Assembly: GCA_027492875.1 (NCBI GenBank)
Contig: JAPUDV010000055.1
Coordinates: 115,709-179,708, forward strand
Direction: 5' to 3'
Origin: Candidatus Competibacteraceae bacterium
GTDB lineage: Bacteria > Pseudomonadota > Gammaproteobacteria > Competibacterales > Competibacteraceae
Length of the DNA stretch: 64,000 bases
A model generated the notes under the pieces. It saw only the letters and a list, made by a program, of their open reading frames with translations, did no database searches and was not told the origin of the DNA. Each line of letters opens with the position of its first letter. Positions within the stretch are counted from its first letter, which is position 1. A program made the position numbers and the translations under genes. Shown here piece after piece: positions 27,035-35,276 of the stretch.

Positions 27035-27749
27035 TGATCGCCGACCACCGGTCGTTCTGGCCGCCGACGAGATTCATTTATGGCGGGTGGAGTTGGATCG
27101 GCCGGAGGGGCGGTTGGCGGATTTGGCGGCGACGCTGGCGACGGACGAACGGGAGCGCGCGGCGCGCTTCCGTTTTCCCGAGCACCGGGATTACTTTATC
27201 GCCGGGCGCGGCCTGTTGCGGGAACTGCTGGGCGCGTACCTGAATCGGCCAGCGGCGGCGCTGCGTTTCACCCACGGGCCGCGCGGAAAACCCCTGCTGG
27301 CGGGCGAGGACACCGGCGCCGTCCTGTGTTTCAACCTGGCGCACAGCGGTGGCCAGGCATTGTATGCGGTGGCCCGCCGCGCGGTGGGCGTCGATCTGGA
27401 ATGCCTGGATCGAGTGGTGAGCGATGCGCTGGTGGCCGAGCGGATTTGTACGCCGCGCGAATGGGCGGCGTTCCAGGCGTTGCCGGCGGAACGATTCCGG
27501 GAGGCATTTTTTAGCTGCTGGACTCGTAAGGAAGCGGTCGCCAAGGCGCTGGGCGGTGGGTTGGCCAGCGGTTTGCAAAACCTGGAGGTGTGTTTCCCGG
27601 ACGGTGAATCGCCGGACGGTCGGGTCAGTCTGTGGGATGCCTCGGGTCGGGCATGGAGCGTGCTGAACCTGCCGCTGGATGCCGGCTGGAGTGGGGCCGT
27701 GGCGGCGGAAGGCGTCGATTGGCGTTGGCAAGGTTGGCGCTGGACCTGA
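27027..27749 (+). CDS. 4'-phosphopantetheinyl transferase (Sfp-type)
   Basis: A 240-aa protein. The two diagnostic motifs are present: GVDLECLDR (Mg-binding Asp and Glu) and FFSCWTRKEAVAKALGGG (the W-x-x-KEA-x-xK helix). The N-terminal IHLWRVELD and FNLAHSGGQALYAV also fit the family. These enzymes load phosphopantetheine onto carrier proteins. The GTG at 27027 is inferred; it overlaps the end of the upstream GT4 gene by 8 bp. No carrier protein, PKS or NRPS gene is in the window, so the client is not evident. Placement between two glycosyltransferases suggests a carrier-dependent acylation of the EPS or simple hitch-hiking. Confidence 0.85.
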   Translation: MISDRRPPVVLAADEIHLWRVELDRPEGRLADLAATLATDERERAARFRFPEHRDYFIAGRGLLRELLGAYLNRPAAALRFTHGPRGKPLLAGEDTGAVLCFNLAHSGGQALYAVARRAVGVDLECLDRVVSDALVAERICTPREWAAFQALPAERFREAFFSCWTRKEAVAKALGGGLASGLQNLEVCFPDGESPDGRVSLWDASGRAWSVLNLPLDAGWSGAVAAEGVDWRWQGWRWT

Positions 27750-27776
27750 TTCCTGGCGAAAGATTGAGGAGGGCCA

Positions 27777-29054
27777 ATGAACGATACCCACAACAATAAA
27801 GAAAGAGCCGAATCGCAAGCGCCGATTCGCCTGGCCTATCTGGTCAGCCGCTATCCGGCGGTGTCCCACACCTTTATTCTGCGCGAGGTGTTGCGGTTGC
27901 GCGAACTCGGCTTCGAGATCACGGTGGCGTCGATCAACCCCCCCGATCAGCCGCCGGAGAAGCTGACCGCCGCCGAGCGGGCCGAAATGGAGCGGACCTA
28001 TTACGTCAAGCGGCATGGCGTGTTGGGCGCGGCGACCGCCACGCTGGCCACGCTGGCGACCCGGCCCGGCGGTTTCTTCCGGGGTTTGAAGTTCGCCTTG
28101 CGGTTGGGCGGTACCGATCTCAAGAAACTGGCCTACAGCCTCTTCTACTTCGTCGAAGCGCTGATGATCGGCCGTTGTATGGCGCGCGGGACGCTCACAC
28201 ATCTGCATGTCCATTTCGCCACGCCGGCCGCCACCGTGGCGCTGATCGCCAGCCGCATCTTTCCCATCAGCTTCTCGATGACGGTCCACGGACCGGATGA
28301 GTTCTACGACGCGCCCGGCTATTTCCTGAGCCAGAAGATTGCTGGCGCGACCTTTATCTGCTGCATTGGCGCTTACGCCCGCAGCCAGTTAATGAAGCTG
28401 TCGCCGCCGGACCACTGGAACAAGTTCGAGATTTCACCGCTGGGCGTCGATCCCACGCTGTTCGCGCCCCGGCCGTTCCGGGCTGATCCCCGCCCGTTCG
28501 AGATCATCTGCGTGGGCCGGCTGACCCCGGCCAAGGGCCAGGCCATCCTGCTGGACGCCATGGCCCGCCTGCGCGTCGATGGTCGCGACCTGCGGTTGCG
28601 TTTCGTCGGTGATGGTCCCGACCGGGCGACGTTGGAGCGGATCGCCATCGAGCGTGGCCTGGGCGGCGTGGTGGTGTTCGAGGGCGCGGTCAACCAGGAC
28701 CGCATCCGCGAGTTGTACGCCGCCGCCGATGTGTTCGCGCTGGCCAGTTTCGCCGAGGGCATTCCGGTGGTGCTGATGGAAGCGATGGCGATGACCATTC
28801 CCTGTGTGACCACCTTCATCACCGGCATCCCCGAATTGATTCGCGACGGGCAGGACGGGCTGCTGGTGGCGCCATCCGACGCCGAAGGATTGGCGGCGGC
28901 GATCGCTCGACTGATGGACGATGCCGAATTGCGCCAGCGGCTGGGCGCGGCAGGCCGGGCGCGGGTCGAGGATAAATACAACCTGCATCGCAATATCGAC
29001 CGGTTGGCGGCGATCTTCCGCCGGCGGCTGAGCGGGGAGAGCGGTCGTGGCTGA
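27777..29054 (+). CDS. Glycosyltransferase family 4 (colanic-acid/AmsK-like)
   Basis: A 425-aa GT-B enzyme. The N-terminus RLAYLVSRYPAVSHTFILREV is typical of the WcaL/AmsK/EpsE-like branch. HVHFATPAATVALIASRI and MTVHGPDEFYD belong to the acceptor domain. IICVGRLTPAKGQAILLDA and FAEGIPVVLMEAMAMTIPCV form the donor domain with the E-x7-E type signature. It overlaps the next gene by 8 bp. Confidence 0.87.
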   Translation: MNDTHNNKERAESQAPIRLAYLVSRYPAVSHTFILREVLRLRELGFEITVASINPPDQPPEKLTAAERAEMERTYYVKRHGVLGAATATLATLATRPGGFFRGLKFALRLGGTDLKKLAYSLFYFVEALMIGRCMARGTLTHLHVHFATPAATVALIASRIFPISFSMTVHGPDEFYDAPGYFLSQKIAGATFICCIGAYARSQLMKLSPPDHWNKFEISPLGVDPTLFAPRPFRADPRPFEIICVGRLTPAKGQAILLDAMARLRVDGRDLRLRFVGDGPDRATLERIAIERGLGGVVVFEGAVNQDRIRELYAAADVFALASFAEGIPVVLMEAMAMTIPCVTTFITGIPELIRDGQDGLLVAPSDAEGLAAAIARLMDDAELRQRLGAAGRARVEDKYNLHRNIDRLAAIFRRRLSGESGRG

Positions 29055-30261
29055 CGGCGGCGGATGGTTCTGGGTGTTGCTCGGCACGCTGCTGGCGCTA
29101 TTGAGCACGCCGGGCACGTTCGAGCTGCTGCTGCTAACGGTGGGTGGAATTCTGCCGTCGCGCTGCCCGCGGTCACCCTTAACCTCTCTCCCACCAGCGG
29201 GACAGGAGAGCTTACGGCTTGCCATCGTCGTGCCCGCCCACAACGAAGCCGAAGGCATCGCCGCCTGCATTCGAAGCCTGCACGCCGGCGACGCGGGTGC
29301 TGGACGCTTCACCGTGGTGGTGGTCGCCGACAACTGCGAGGACGACACCGCCGCCCGCGCCGAAGCAGCCGGGGCGCGGGTGCTGGCCCGCCATGACCCC
29401 GACCGGCGCGGCAAGGGCTACGCGCTGGATTTCGCCTTCAAGCAACTGCTGGCCGAGCCGTTCGACGCCTTTATGGTGGTGGACGCCGATACCCGGGTGG
29501 AGCCGAACCTGTTCGTGGAAGCGCAACGCGTGTTCCACGCCGGGGCGGATGCGGTGCAAAGTCGCTACTGCGTGGACAATCCCGGCGATTCCATGCGCAC
29601 CCGGCTGATGAACGTGGCGTTATGGGGATTTAACGTGCTGCGCCCGCGTGGCCGGGAATTCTGGGGTCTGTCGGTGGGACTGTTCGGCAACGGCTTCGGG
29701 CTGAGTCGCGCCACGCTGGAAGCGGTGCCCTATGACGCCGCCTCGGTGGCGGAAGATCTGGAATATCACATCCGTCTGGTGCAAAGCGGCCGGCGGGTGC
29801 GGTTTATGGACGACGTCACGGTCTGGTCGGCGATGCCCAGCGGCGAGCGCGCCTCGCGCCACCAGCGCGCCCGCTGGGAGGGCGGTCGCTTCCGCATGAT
29901 CCGCGAGCAGACTCCGATCCTGCTGCGCGGGATTCTGGCGGGGCGCTGGCGGGAATGGGAACCGTTGCTGGAGCTGTGGCTGCTGCCGCTGGCTTTCCAC
30001 GTTCTGCTGTTGATAGTGGCCCTGTTGCCGCCGTTCGCCCCCAGCCGGGTTTATGCCCTTTGCGGCCTGGCGCTGGTCGGCCTGCATGTGCTGGCGGCGA
30101 TCCGGGTCGGCGGTGGCGGTTGGCGCGATCTGCAAGCGGTGGCCGCCGCGCCGTTCTACATTCTATGGAAACTCACTTTGTTCAAGGCCCTGCTGCGCGG
30201 CGCGCGCAAGGACGCCGCCTGGGTCCGCACCGACCGCGAGTCTTCTCCCCATGACCGCTGA
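29047..30261 (+). CDS. Glycosyltransferase family 2, membrane-bound
   Basis: A 404-aa processive-type GT2. TM1 (about 5-30) is followed by a short odd stretch encoded by a dispersed repeat, then the GT-A core LAIVVPAHNEAEGI, the DXD-type FMVVDADTRVEP, and Q-x-x-RW-like HQRARWEGGRF. Two or three C-terminal membrane helices follow. GTG start at 29047. It overlaps the upstream gene by 8 bp and the next by 11 bp. Polymerising versus single-addition activity cannot be decided. Confidence 0.85.
   Translation: MADGGGWFWVLLGTLLALLSTPGTFELLLLTVGGILPSRCPRSPLTSLPPAGQESLRLAIVVPAHNEAEGIAACIRSLHAGDAGAGRFTVVVVADNCEDDTAARAEAAGARVLARHDPDRRGKGYALDFAFKQLLAEPFDAFMVVDADTRVEPNLFVEAQRVFHAGADAVQSRYCVDNPGDSMRTRLMNVALWGFNVLRPRGREFWGLSVGLFGNGFGLSRATLEAVPYDAASVAEDLEYHIRLVQSGRRVRFMDDVTVWSAMPSGERASRHQRARWEGGRFRMIREQTPILLRGILAGRWREWEPLLELWLLPLAFHVLLLIVALLPPFAPSRVYALCGLALVGLHVLAAIRVGGGGWRDLQAVAAAPFYILWKLTLFKALLRGARKDAAWVRTDRESSPHDR
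29173..29211. repeat. REP-like repeat fragment inside a glycosyltransferase gene
   Basis: The sequence TCACCCTTAACCTCTCTCCC at about 29173-29192 followed by an AGCGGGACAGGAGAG arm resembles the repeat at 14697-14736 and the dispersed CCCTCACCCTAACCTCTCTCCC family known from gammaproteobacterial genomes. It is translated as SPLTSLPPAGQES, immediately before the first beta strand of the GT-A fold. The palindrome is imperfect. Confidence 0.6.
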
Positions 30262-31243
30262 ATTGCCCGCCGTTTCCGTCATCATCGTGTCCTTTAACAC
30301 CTGCGAGCTGCTGCGGGAATGTCTGAACACGCTGGCCGCCGAAGCCGATGAAGTGTGCTATGAAGTTATCGTGGTGGATAATGCCTCGCGCGATGGCTCG
30401 GCGGACATGTTGGCGGCCGAGTTTCCGCAAATCCGTCTGATTCGTAGCGAGGTCAACCTCGGCTTCGCCGCCGCCAACAATCGCGGTTTCGAGATCGTCC
30501 GGGGTCGTTACGTGGTGCTGCTGAACTCCGACGCCTTTCCGCGTCCGGGCGCGCTGCGAAACGCGGTGGCCCAGATGGACGCCGATCCGAAAGTCGGTTT
30601 GGGTGGGGCGCGACTGGTGGGACGGGACGACTCCTGGCAACCTTCGGCGCGGTTGTTCCCGTCGCCGCTCAACGACTTTCTGTCGCTGTCCGGATTGTCG
30701 GCGCGCTTCCCGCGCAGCCGCTTTTTCGGCCGGGTGGACCGCACTTGGGCCGATCCCGGCCAGCCGGCGGAAGTCGATTGGGTGCCGGGCGCGTTCTCGA
30801 TCATCCGCCGCGACGTGCTGGAGCAGATCGGCTATTTCGACGAGGCGTTCTTCCTGTACTACGAGGAAGTGGACCTGTGCCGGCGGATCAAGGCAGCGGG
30901 TTACAAGGTTTACTATTGGCCGGACGTGGTGGTGGCGCATCTGGGCGGCGAATCGTCCAAGACCCTGGAACACCTGACGCTATCCGCCTCCGGCGCGCAA
31001 CTGACCCTGTGGCGGTTGCGCAGCGAATATCTGTACTACCGCAAGCAGCGCGGCGCGGCGACCGCCTGGCTGGCGAAACAGGTGGAAAAGCAATGGCACG
31101 CGCTGCGAGCCTGGAAGAACGGCCGACGGGGAGACGCCGACGGTCGCGCCAAGGCTGGGGAATCGCGGGCGATCATGGTTCTGATCGAGCAGGCGTGGCG
31201 TGAAACCAACGGCGGTCGGAACTCGCCGCCCCGACCGTGGTAG
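30251..31243 (+). CDS. Glycosyltransferase family 2 (WbbL/rhamnosyltransferase-like)
   Basis: A 330-aa GT-A enzyme. It starts VSVIIVSFNTCELLRECL, has NLGFAAANNRGFE, the DXD-like LLNSDAFP, the acceptor segment WVPGAFSIIRRDVLEQIGYFDEAFFLYYEEVDLCRR, and a basic C-terminal tail. This pattern is typical of WbbL-type rhamnosyl and related transferases. The ATG at 30251 overlaps the previous gene by 11 bp. It is cytosolic or peripheral, in the EPS operon. Confidence 0.87.
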   Translation: MTAELPAVSVIIVSFNTCELLRECLNTLAAEADEVCYEVIVVDNASRDGSADMLAAEFPQIRLIRSEVNLGFAAANNRGFEIVRGRYVVLLNSDAFPRPGALRNAVAQMDADPKVGLGGARLVGRDDSWQPSARLFPSPLNDFLSLSGLSARFPRSRFFGRVDRTWADPGQPAEVDWVPGAFSIIRRDVLEQIGYFDEAFFLYYEEVDLCRRIKAAGYKVYYWPDVVVAHLGGESSKTLEHLTLSASGAQLTLWRLRSEYLYYRKQRGAATAWLAKQVEKQWHALRAWKNGRRGDADGRAKAGESRAIMVLIEQAWRETNGGRNSPPRPW

Positions 31244-31253
31244 GGAAGTGACC

Positions 31254-31784
31254 ATGTTCGATAATCTGCGCGAAGACTGGCGAACCCACGAACGCGACCC
31301 CACTCGACAGGGGCTGTGGGTCATGGGGGTCTACCGCTTTGGCCGTTGGCGCTACGGCATTCGAAACCGCTGGCTGCGCCTGCCTTTTTCCATTCTCTAC
31401 AAGATCCTCAAGCTGCTGTCGCAGATTCTCACCGGCATCGACCTGCCCTGCGAAGCGATCGTCGGACGGCGCTTCAGGATCGAGCATTTTGGCGACATCA
31501 TCATCAGTGGCGACACCGTGTTCGGCGACGACGTGGTGATTCGCAACGGGGTAACCGTTGGCCTCAAGCGCACCCACGAGCGCGGCGCGCCCATCATCGG
31601 CAGCCGGGTGGACATCGGCGCCGGGGCCAAGATCCTCGGCGCGATCCACATCGGCGACGACGTGGTGATCGGCGCCAACGCAGTGGTGCTGCGGGACGTG
31701 CCGTCGAACGCTCTGGCCATCGGGGTGCCGGCGCAAATCCGGCCGCGTCCGGCGCGGTCGTCCGACGGAGACGGGACGCCATGA
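31254..31784 (+). CDS. Serine-acetyltransferase-like hexapeptide protein
   Basis: A 176-aa left-handed beta-helix acyltransferase of the CysE/EPS-serine-acetyltransferase-like group. Residues 1-70 are helical (EDWRTHERDPTRQGLWVMGVYRFG). The helix then runs IEHFGDIIISGDTVFGDDVVIRNGVTVG to GVPAQIRP. The usual HGTG of CysE reads EHFGD here, keeping His. In EPS operons such proteins acetylate sugars rather than serine. Its stop overlaps the next ATG (ATGA). Confidence 0.82.
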   Translation: MFDNLREDWRTHERDPTRQGLWVMGVYRFGRWRYGIRNRWLRLPFSILYKILKLLSQILTGIDLPCEAIVGRRFRIEHFGDIIISGDTVFGDDVVIRNGVTVGLKRTHERGAPIIGSRVDIGAGAKILGAIHIGDDVVIGANAVVLRDVPSNALAIGVPAQIRPRPARSSDGDGTP

Positions 31785-33037
31785 GCCGGGTTACGGGTTA
31801 CGGGTTACGGGTTTTCGATCTGACGCTGGCGCTGGTGTTGCTGGTGTTGCTGGCCCCGCCGTGTTCGGCGCGTGCCCTCTGGGGCTGGGTGCGAACCGGC
31901 CGGTTGTTCGACCGGGAAACGCAAATCGGCCACGAGCACCGGCCGTTTGTCCGCCTGCGCTTTGCCGGTCCGCAGCTGGGGCGTGGGTTGGCGGTGCTGT
32001 TCAACATTCTACGCGGCGACATGGCTTTCGCCGGCCCGCGTCCGCTGAGCATGGGTAAAGCCTCGGCGGTACCGGCGGTTGCGGCCCTTCGGTTCAGCGT
32101 CCGGCCGGGCCTGTTCTCGCCATATCTGCTGCAACAGCGTACCGGCATCGCTCACGATCCCGAGAGTGTGCTGGATCGGCAATTCGTCGAGAACCTGAGC
32201 GTGCGCGCCAGCCTGGGCCTGATCCTGCGCTCCCTGCTCGCCGTGCTGCTGGGCGGCGGCGAGCGGCCGACGCCGCCCATGCTGGATTTTTTCGGCGTGC
32301 CCATCGTCAACACCACCATGGACGAGGCGCTGGACTGGATCGCGGCGCGGGCTGTGCGCTCCTCGCCCGGGGATGAGGGCGGTGAAAAATCGCTGCTGGC
32401 CTTCGTCAATCCCGACTGCCTCAACATCGCCTACACCCACGAGCGGTATCGCGCCGTGTTGCGGCGGGCGACGCGAGTGTTGCCGGACGGCATCGGCCTC
32501 AAGATCGGCTGCCGAATACGCGGTTTGGGATTGGCGGCCAACGTCAACGGCACCGACCTGTTCCCCCGGCTGTGCGAGCGCGCAGCCCGCGACGGCTTTT
32601 CCCTGTTCCTGCTGGGCGCGCACCCCGGCATCGCCGAGCGGGTCGCCGAAAACATGCGGGCGCGTTGCCCGGATTTGCTGATTGCCGGGACCCAGCACGG
32701 CTATTTTTCCCTGGACGAGGAAGGCGCCATCATCGACCGTATCAATCTCTCCGGGGCGCGGGTGCTGCTGGTCGCATTCGGCGTGCCCCGCCAGGAACTG
32801 TGGCTGGCCGATCATCACGACCGGTTGATGCCGCCGGTGCGGATGGGCGTGGGTGGCCTGTTCGATTTCTACTCCGGGCGGATTTCCCGCGCGCCGTTGT
32901 GGTTGCGCGAGATCGGCCTGGAATGGGTCTGGCGGCTCGCGCAGGAGCCGGGCCGGATGTGGCGCCGCTATATTCTCGGCAATCCACTGTTCTTATATCG
33001 GGTCTGGCGCCAGGCCCGCCAGGAGGCAAGGCGATGA
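31781..33037 (+). CDS. Degenerate sugar-transferase domain fused to WecG/TagA/CpsF glycosyltransferase
   Basis: A 418-aa fusion. Residues 1-155 resemble a bacterial phosphoglycosyl transferase (hydrophobic FDLTLALVLLVLLAPP, LFNILRGDMAFAGPRPL, VRPGLFSPYLLQQRTGI). However, the KFRSM region and the catalytic Asp-Glu dyad normally before LPQL are missing. Residues about 170-410 are a WecG/TagA domain (FFGVPIVNTTMDEALDWI, NPDCLNIAY, LPDGIGLKIG, GAHPGIAERVAENM, FGVPRQELWL, GVGGLFDFYSG), which adds ManNAc-type sugars to lipid-linked acceptors. Codons 3-11 consist of a heptamer tandem repeat. Both ends overlap neighbours as ATGA. Confidence 0.83.
   Translation: MSRVTGYGLRVFDLTLALVLLVLLAPPCSARALWGWVRTGRLFDRETQIGHEHRPFVRLRFAGPQLGRGLAVLFNILRGDMAFAGPRPLSMGKASAVPAVAALRFSVRPGLFSPYLLQQRTGIAHDPESVLDRQFVENLSVRASLGLILRSLLAVLLGGGERPTPPMLDFFGVPIVNTTMDEALDWIAARAVRSSPGDEGGEKSLLAFVNPDCLNIAYTHERYRAVLRRATRVLPDGIGLKIGCRIRGLGLAANVNGTDLFPRLCERAARDGFSLFLLGAHPGIAERVAENMRARCPDLLIAGTQHGYFSLDEEGAIIDRINLSGARVLLVAFGVPRQELWLADHHDRLMPPVRMGVGGLFDFYSGRISRAPLWLREIGLEWVWRLAQEPGRMWRRYILGNPLFLYRVWRQARQEARR
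31788..31813 (+). repeat. Tandem heptamer repeat at the start of the WecG fusion gene
   Basis: The unit GGGTTAC occurs three times in a row followed by a partial GGGTT, beginning five bases after the start codon. It encodes VTGYGLRV. Seven is not a multiple of three, so gain or loss of a unit would shift the frame. Confidence 0.85.
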
Positions 33038-33783
33038 GCGAACAAATGGACCGGATGGCCGAACCCAATGCCGAGCTGCGGGAAGCGCTGCTGCGCCGTT
33101 ACGGTCGGGTCCGGCCGGATGGCTTTGGGCAGCAGTTGCGGTTTCACGGCAAGCGGCTGGCCTGGAAAGCGGTGGTCGGTGGCGCTTACGTGTTCAAGCG
33201 CCTGCTCGATGTCTTCGCCGCCGCAGTGTTGCTGCTACTACTGGCGCTGCCGCTGTTGACCCTCGCGCTGTTGATCCGGCTGGAATCGCCGGGGCCGGTG
33301 CTGTTCAGGCAGATCCGGGTCGGGCGCTGGGGCAAGTTGTTTACCCTGTGGAAATTCCGTTCAATGTACATTGACGCCGAGGCGCGCAAGGCGGCGCTGC
33401 TGGCGGCCAATGAGTCGGGCGGCGGGGTGATTTTCAAAATGAAGCAGGACCCGCGTATCACCCAGGTCGGCCGCTTCATCCGCAAAGCGTCCATTGACGA
33501 GTTGCCGCAATTGTGGAACGTGCTGGTCGGCGACATGTCGTTGGTGGGGCCGCGTCCGGCGCTGCCCAGCGAGGTAAACCAGTATTCCCTGGCCGACCGG
33601 CGGCGGCTGGAAGTCACCCCTGGCATCACCTGCATCTGGCAGGTGTCGGGCCGGTCCGATATTCCCTTTCCCGAACAGGTAAAACTCGACGTGCAGTACA
33701 TCGAATCGTCCTCCTTCTGGCAGGACATCCTGATCCTGTTCAAAACCGTGCCGGCCGTACTGTTGGGGCGGGGGGCCTACTGA
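33034..33783 (+). CDS. Undecaprenyl-phosphate sugar phosphotransferase (WcaJ/PssY-like)
   Basis: A 249-aa monotopic phosphoglycosyl transferase, the likely initiating enzyme of EPS repeat-unit synthesis on undecaprenyl phosphate. A single membrane segment (about 50-75, KRLLDVFAAAVLLLLLALP) precedes the catalytic domain with FTLWKFRSMYIDAE, the catalytic dyad in ASIDELPQLWNVL, GDMSLVGPRPALP and PGITCIWQVSGRSD. All family motifs are intact, unlike the flanking genes' degenerate copies. No N-terminal CoA-binding-like domain is present. ATGA overlap with the WecG fusion. Confidence 0.9.
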   Translation: MSEQMDRMAEPNAELREALLRRYGRVRPDGFGQQLRFHGKRLAWKAVVGGAYVFKRLLDVFAAAVLLLLLALPLLTLALLIRLESPGPVLFRQIRVGRWGKLFTLWKFRSMYIDAEARKAALLAANESGGGVIFKMKQDPRITQVGRFIRKASIDELPQLWNVLVGDMSLVGPRPALPSEVNQYSLADRRRLEVTPGITCIWQVSGRSDIPFPEQVKLDVQYIESSSFWQDILILFKTVPAVLLGRGAY

Positions 33784-33785
33784 TC

Positions 33786-35246
33786 ATGCAAGCGTTGATT
33801 TTCGCCGATCGACTGGGTCGGGAATTGGAGCCGCTGACCGACCGGACCTGCGCCGCGCTGCTGCCGGTGACGGGCAAACCGGTGCTGGAGCACACGCTGG
33901 AAGCGCTGGTCGTCGCCGGCTTGCGCGAGGCGGTCGTGGTGGTTTCGCCCTTCGCCGACGAACTACGGGCGGCGCTGGGCGACGGTAGCCGCTGGGGAAT
34001 GCGGCTGGATTACGTCCTTACCCGCGGCGAGGAGGATCCGGAGGCCGTGGTGGAAAACGGCCGGTCCCGTTTGGCGGGCGAGCTGTTCGCTTTGCGGGGC
34101 GACGTGCTGCACGGCGCGGCGTTGGGCGAGTTTTTACGCCTTGCGGGCGAGGCGAGCGGCCCGGTGGTGTATGGCCGGGTGGCGGATGCGCCGGTGAGCC
34201 TGTGCCTGCACCGCGCCGGCGGCCGGGGTGGGCTGGAGCCGCTGCGCTGGTCCGCCACGCCGGTGGAGATGCCCCCCACTTGGCCGGTGGTGGAATTGCC
34301 TGGCGCCGCCCTGAACCGGCTGGAGTCGTTGCGGGCCTATCATCAGGCCAACCTCGACGCCGCCGCCGGCCGCTTTCCGGGCCTGATCGTGCCGGGCCGG
34401 CAAGTCGCGCTGGGGCTGATCATGGGGCTGTGCTCCAGGGTATCGCCGCGCAGCCTGCGGCAGGGTATCGCCTTCGTCGGCGGGAATTGCCGGGTTGAAG
34501 CCAGTGCCGAATTTTACGGCGAGGTGGTCATCGCCAACCGGGTGATCGTGGACCGCCACGTCATCCTGCGCGACAGCGTAGTATTGTCGGATACCTACAT
34601 CGGCGAGCTGTTGGACGTCCAGAACGCCATCGTCCGGGGCAACCAACTGATTCGGGTCGATACCGGGGCGGTGCTGCCGGTGGTCGAGACCTTCCTGCTG
34701 GCCGACCTGCTCGAGGTGACGCTGGGCAGCGCCCTGGCCGAACCGTTCAATCGCCTGCTGGGGTTGTTGCTGCTGTTTCTGTCACTGCCGTTGTGGCCGC
34801 TGGCGCTGGCCGCCGCGCTGACCGAGACGTCCAACAACCCTCTGCGCGAGATCCGGCTGCGCGGTAATCGTCTGGAGTTCGACGAATTCGGCGCGCGCCA
34901 GCGACGAGTGTTCGTCGGCAGGGAATGGGCGACCTCGATCCCGCTGCTGCGCTACCTGCCGCGCCTGCTGGCGGTGGTGAGCGGCGATCTGCGGCTGGTG
35001 GGCGCGGAACCGCTGACCCCGGAACAGGCCGACAGCCGGCGGGAGGACTGGGAACGGGTCGGCGATCAGGCGCCGGCCGGGCTGATCGGTCCCACTCAAC
35101 TGACCCTGCCGGCCAGCGCGCCCCGCGAGGAACGGCTGATGAGCGACGTCTTCTACGCCCGCCAGCGCAGCGCCGGCAAGGATCTGCGTTATCTGTTGCA
35201 GGGGGTGGGCGCGCTGTTTACGTCCCGCGCCTGGTGGCCGGGCTGA
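33786..35246 (+). CDS. Nucleotidyltransferase-like / beta-helix / degenerate sugar-transferase fusion
   Basis: A 486-aa three-part protein. Residues 1-200 follow the NDP-sugar nucleotidyltransferase fold (LLPVTGKPVLEHTLEAL), but the GxGTR loop reads DRLGREL and the following PK is CA, so catalysis is doubtful. Residues about 225-300 look like left-handed beta-helix repeats (VVIANRVIVDRHVILRDSVV). Residues about 315-480 include a hydrophobic segment (FNRLLGLLLLFLSLPLWPLALAA) and a phosphoglycosyl-transferase-like tail (LPRLLAVVSGDLRLVGAEPL, AGLIGPTQL) without the DE dyad. A regulatory or scaffolding role in EPS initiation is possible. I know no named family with this order. Confidence 0.7.
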   Translation: MQALIFADRLGRELEPLTDRTCAALLPVTGKPVLEHTLEALVVAGLREAVVVVSPFADELRAALGDGSRWGMRLDYVLTRGEEDPEAVVENGRSRLAGELFALRGDVLHGAALGEFLRLAGEASGPVVYGRVADAPVSLCLHRAGGRGGLEPLRWSATPVEMPPTWPVVELPGAALNRLESLRAYHQANLDAAAGRFPGLIVPGRQVALGLIMGLCSRVSPRSLRQGIAFVGGNCRVEASAEFYGEVVIANRVIVDRHVILRDSVVLSDTYIGELLDVQNAIVRGNQLIRVDTGAVLPVVETFLLADLLEVTLGSALAEPFNRLLGLLLLFLSLPLWPLALAAALTETSNNPLREIRLRGNRLEFDEFGARQRRVFVGREWATSIPLLRYLPRLLAVVSGDLRLVGAEPLTPEQADSRREDWERVGDQAPAGLIGPTQLTLPASAPREERLMSDVFYARQRSAGKDLRYLLQGVGALFTSRAWWPG

Positions 35247-35276
35247 TTTTTTCCACCTCACGACGGATGCGCGACC

